17,534 nt of DNA, taken from positions 1 to 17,534 of the forward strand of contig DASRSM010000219.1 in NCBI GenBank assembly GCA_035656415.1, in the 5' to 3' direction. Position numbers and translations under genes: made by a program. This DNA comes from JAFAHZ01 sp035656415 (GTDB lineage Bacteria; Vulcanimicrobiota; Vulcanimicrobiia; Vulcanimicrobiales; Vulcanimicrobiaceae). Positions 14,356 through 17,534 of the stretch are shown piece after piece; position 1 is the stretch's first letter, and each line of letters opens with the position of its first letter. A model generated the notes under the pieces. The model made no database searches and was not told the DNA's origin. It saw nothing but the letters and a program-made list of their open reading frames with translations.

Positions 14356-17300
14356 ATGAAGCACGCGCACACCCGGTGGCTGGCCGTCATCCTGAGCATG
14401 CTCGCCCTGCTCGCCGGCTTTGCGTTCGTCGAGCGCGAGGAGCTGGCTCGCACCGCCGTCGCGGCGGCCGCGCGGGCGTTTGCTCACGTCGATGCGCGCT
14501 TCGGCTCGATGCGGATCGGGCTACGTGGTGCGACCTTCGCCGACGTCGTCGTTACGTCGTTGCGCGGTGAACCCATTGCTCGCATCGAGCGCGCGTCGGT
14601 GGGCTACGATCTGCGCGCCCTCTTGGCCGGCAGGCGTCTATACGGACTTACGTCGCTCGACGTCGTGCGCCCCGAAGTCGTGGTGATTCGCCACGCCGAC
14701 GGCACCTATAACGTACCGATTCCAAAGCTTCCATCCGGACCGCAGCGGAAGCAGCCGCCGCTGCGCGCCGTTGTATCGCTGACCGGCGGCTCGGTCGACG
14801 TCATCGATCAAGGGCGGGTCGATCCGCATCAACGCCATCTCTACGTGCGCGCAGTTCAGGCGCGCGGGTCGTTCGACCAAACGGCGCTTTCGCAGTATGC
14901 CGTTTCGCTGAGCTATGGCGATCGTGTCCGCGAACTCTATCCGATTCGTGGAACCGGCCGGATCGACGCGCGCTCGGGTTACGGCTTGCAGCGCTGGACG
15001 GCGGCCTATCTGCCGATCGTCGGCGCGGTCGACTTTGTGCTGAACTCGCCCAGTTTGCACCTCGCGGCCGGCCATCTGCAGGGCGTCGACGCACGCATCT
15101 TCGCTATTCCGGTCGATGGCGCGATGCAGTCGCACATTGCGGCAACCGCGCAACTCGCCGGCGCACGTATCGCAATCGGCGGACTCACGAAGCCCGTCGA
15201 CAACGTGCGCGGCCGTCTGGACGTAGACGAAGGCGGATTGTCCATCGCTCGGCTCGACGCAATGCTGGCGAGCATTCCGGTCGTCGTCAGCGGGGGAGCG
15301 TTCTTACACGACGGCGCGCAGGTGCGGTTAGCCGTGCGCGGCAACGCCGATTTGGCGCAGCTTCGCGGCGTCTTCGAGCAAGCTTCACGATTGCCGATGA
15401 GCGGACCCGTCGCCTTCAGCGTGCTCGCCGAAGGCTTCGTTTCGAAGCCGCTCGAGTGGATTTCCGTGCGATCCCCGCACGCGACGTATTCCGGTAAGAC
15501 CGTCGTGAACACGAATGGTCTGGTTGCCTTTGACGGCCAGGAAGCCGACATCGCGCACTTCTCCTCGGCGTATAACGGCATAGCGTTTAACGCTCGCGGA
15601 AAAGTGGCGATGCAGCGGCGCGCCGGCGCCGTCGAGATGTTGGCCGGCGCCGTCGTTCCCTCGAGCGCGATTCCGGACGGCGCTAAGATCGCGCCCGGCT
15701 TATCGCTCGACGCGCTCGCGCTCGCAACCGCCGACGATCCCAAACGGATCGCGCTGCGCGGCGTCTTGAGCGGCAGCGGCACGCGCGAATCGCTCCACGG
15801 TACGTTCGACGTCGCCGCAAACGGCACGGGTTCGATCGGGCCGATCGTCGTGACGCAGGGCGACGGACACGACCTCTACGTCCGCGCCGCCGTAGACCGC
15901 CCGCACGACCGCGACGTCGCGCTCCTCGACGCGCACCGTTTTGCGGCGGGAAGCTTGGGGGCGATCGACGCGCACGGCATCTTCGCCTTGCACGGCCAGT
16001 CGATCCGCGGAAATCTCGACGGTACGGTCGTGCGTCCCGGCGCACGATCGCAGATCGTCGCCTCGCTGGGCGGAACGCTGCACGCGCCGCGAGTCGTCGC
16101 GTCGACGTATATTGCGGGTGAGCGTTACAAAAACTACGAGGTCAACGGCGCCGCATCGATCGCGTTCGCGAACGGCACGCTGGCGGTACGCGACGCGCTC
16201 GCGCAAGTCGGTCCGGCGTTCGTAACGGCCGACGGAACGATTGCCGGAATCGCCACAGCCGGTACGCCGCGTTACGATCTCAACGCACGGCTGGAATCGT
16301 CCGATGCCGCGGCACTGCTTGCCGCAGCGCACGCGAAGCTGCCCGAACCGGTCGAAGGCAGCGTCGTCGCTAACGTTCGCGTGACCGGAACGCAGTCGCA
16401 GCCGTCAATTGCCGGAACCTTCGCCGCGCCGGAAGGCTCGGTCAACGGCTTGGCATTTCGCGACTTGAGCGCGACGATCGACGGTTCGCCCAGTGCGATG
16501 TCGGTTGGCGACGGGCACGTCGTGATCGGCGGAACGGCCGTCGGGTTCTCCGGCGGCACGAGTCCCAGCGCGATGACCGTCGCGGTAAACGCGCCGCGCA
16601 CCGATCTCGCCGACTTCAACGACTTCTTCGACGCCGGCGACATGTTCGCCGGAACGGGACGATTGTCGCTCGCGGCGACGACGTCCGGTAAAACGATTGC
16701 CGCGTCGACGGGCAGCGCGCATTTTACGGACGCGCGTTTCCGCCGAATCGCACTCGGTACCGTCAACGCGCGTTGGCACGCGGCCGGCGGTGTGCTCGCG
16801 ACCGACGCCTCTTTGGGTGGACCTACCGGCATCGTCGTGGTACGCGGCAGCTTGCACGCGCCGTTCGACCGGCTGCGCGTAACGCCCGGAACGGCGCTCG
16901 TCGCCACGGCACGCAACGTCGATCTAGCGACGTGGTTGCCGCTGCTCGGCATGAGCGTACCGGTTACCGGTAAGCTCGATGCCGATGCGAACGTCTCCGG
17001 CAGCTATCCCAACGTCGCGGCGCGTTTGCGCACCAACGTTTCGCACGGTACGGCCGGACGCATGGCGGTCGAGCAGTTTACGGTTGCCGCATCGGTCGAC
17101 GGCGGACGCGGACGCATCGATTCTGCAGTCCTGCGGGTTCCCAATCTCACCACCAAGGTCGCTGGGACGTTCGGATTGCGTCCGTCCGATCGGTTTTCGA
17201 TGACGGCGCGCACGACGAGCCCCGATCTCGGAGCGCTCGCCAAGAGTGCGACGGGAAAAGTTTACGACGTGAACGGACGCCTGGACTCCACGTTGACGGT

Positions 17301-17534
17301 GGCCGGAACGCTCGCCGATCCGCACCTCGCCGACGACGTGACGGTTAGCGCGTTACGTTACGGCAAGCTCAGCGTAACGCGCGCAAAAGCGCACGTCGCT
17401 GCGACGCGGCATCAGATTGCCGTAACGGGCGGCGAAGCCGATCTGCAAAAAGGCCGCATTCTGCTGGCGGCTTCGGTTCCGCTTCGCGTTGGAGCCCACG
17501 GCGTCGCGCCCGGTAACGGTCCGATCTCCGCAAC
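14356..17534 (+). CDS. AsmA/TamB-like envelope protein, 3' truncated by window edge
   Basis: Open from the ATG at 14356 (in-frame TAG at 14350) to the window end, about 1059 codons. An N-terminal hydrophobic anchor (~8-25) is followed by a very long, low-Cys, beta-rich region of repeated short strands. It carries the AsmA/TamB-family signature near residues 106-124: a RPEVVV strand and DGTYNVP. Repeats of the type G.V.G.Gxx..P.I.A.F...G (for example VRVTGTQSQPSIAGTF and LDADANVSGSYPNVAARL) recur to the edge, as in the groove-forming domains of TamB, YhdP and AsmA-like proteins, which span the periplasm and are linked to lipid transport and outer-membrane assembly. Which subfamily it is depends on the missing C-terminus (a DUF490/TamB domain would decide). 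Start context is weak (GGGGAAAA about 12 nt upstream; a TTG precedes the ATG). Divergent from the RHH operon. Confidence 0.85.
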   Translation, partial: MKHAHTRWLAVILSMLALLAGFAFVEREELARTAVAAAARAFAHVDARFGSMRIGLRGATFADVVVTSLRGEPIARIERASVGYDLRALLAGRRLYGLTSLDVVRPEVVVIRHADGTYNVPIPKLPSGPQRKQPPLRAVVSLTGGSVDVIDQGRVDPHQRHLYVRAVQARGSFDQTALSQYAVSLSYGDRVRELYPIRGTGRIDARSGYGLQRWTAAYLPIVGAVDFVLNSPSLHLAAGHLQGVDARIFAIPVDGAMQSHIAATAQLAGARIAIGGLTKPVDNVRGRLDVDEGGLSIARLDAMLASIPVVVSGGAFLHDGAQVRLAVRGNADLAQLRGVFEQASRLPMSGPVAFSVLAEGFVSKPLEWISVRSPHATYSGKTVVNTNGLVAFDGQEADIAHFSSAYNGIAFNARGKVAMQRRAGAVEMLAGAVVPSSAIPDGAKIAPGLSLDALALATADDPKRIALRGVLSGSGTRESLHGTFDVAANGTGSIGPIVVTQGDGHDLYVRAAVDRPHDRDVALLDAHRFAAGSLGAIDAHGIFALHGQSIRGNLDGTVVRPGARSQIVASLGGTLHAPRVVASTYIAGERYKNYEVNGAASIAFANGTLAVRDALAQVGPAFVTADGTIAGIATAGTPRYDLNARLESSDAAALLAAAHAKLPEPVEGSVVANVRVTGTQSQPSIAGTFAAPEGSVNGLAFRDLSATIDGSPSAMSVGDGHVVIGGTAVGFSGGTSPSAMTVAVNAPRTDLADFNDFFDAGDMFAGTGRLSLAATTSGKTIAASTGSAHFTDARFRRIALGTVNARWHAAGGVLATDASLGGPTGIVVVRGSLHAPFDRLRVTPGTALVATARNVDLATWLPLLGMSVPVTGKLDADANVSGSYPNVAARLRTNVSHGTAGRMAVEQFTVAASVDGGRGRIDSAVLRVPNLTTKVAGTFGLRPSDRFSMTARTTSPDLGALAKSATGKVYDVNGRLDSTLTVAGTLADPHLADDVTVSALRYGKLSVTRAKAHVAATRHQIAVTGGEADLQKGRILLAASVPLRVGAHGVAPGNGPISA

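Overview
This is a GC-rich bacterial chromosomal window, densely packed with protein genes. I see no tRNA, rRNA, CRISPR array, transposase or phage gene. The signal peptides, the large AsmA/TamB-like envelope protein and the many c-di-GMP and chemotaxis-type signalling proteins point to a diderm bacterium. The tandem secreted proteins with 'LLYVSDL...EYAHGG' repeats remind me of Candidatus Eremiobacterota (WPS-2). That is recollection and inference only; nothing here fixes the taxonomy.

Layout. (1) 1-1912, minus strand: two tandem paralogous exported beta-propeller-like (NHL/SMP-30-type) proteins separated by 1 nt; the downstream one runs off the left edge. (2) 1913-2029: a divergent control region with an AT-rich promoter candidate, a leader that can form mutually exclusive hairpins over a strong Shine-Dalgarno, and a CATGAC direct repeat. 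(3) 2030-3820, plus strand: an HTH plus TPR-type putative regulator, then a small DUF2277 protein. (4) 3832-9611: two bifunctional-looking membrane GGDEF-EAL proteins (one minus, one plus) flanking a secreted serine hydrolase of the beta-lactamase/DD-peptidase fold. The second GGDEF-EAL gene has a perfect 10-bp inverted repeat at its start codon. (5) 9626-14248, minus strand: a compact three-gene operon, in transcription order a ribbon-helix-helix protein, a multidomain GAF/receiver-like/GAF/SpoIIE-phosphatase-like protein, and a CheB-CheR-PAS fusion. The junctions are TAA-c-GTG and ATGA. (6) 14356 to the right edge, plus strand: the first ~1059 codons of an AsmA/TamB-like envelope protein.

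The shared theme is signal processing and the cell surface. Two enzymes look able both to make and to break c-di-GMP in response to extracytoplasmic signals. A stand-alone CheBR module sits with a probable partner-switch-like sensor protein and a small DNA-binding protein. Exported proteins (propeller, serine hydrolase, TamB-like) are interspersed. No MCP, CheA, CheW or flagellar gene is present, so the CheBR protein is more likely a non-motility signalling protein. The cassette at 9626-14248 is the best candidate for an under-described system.
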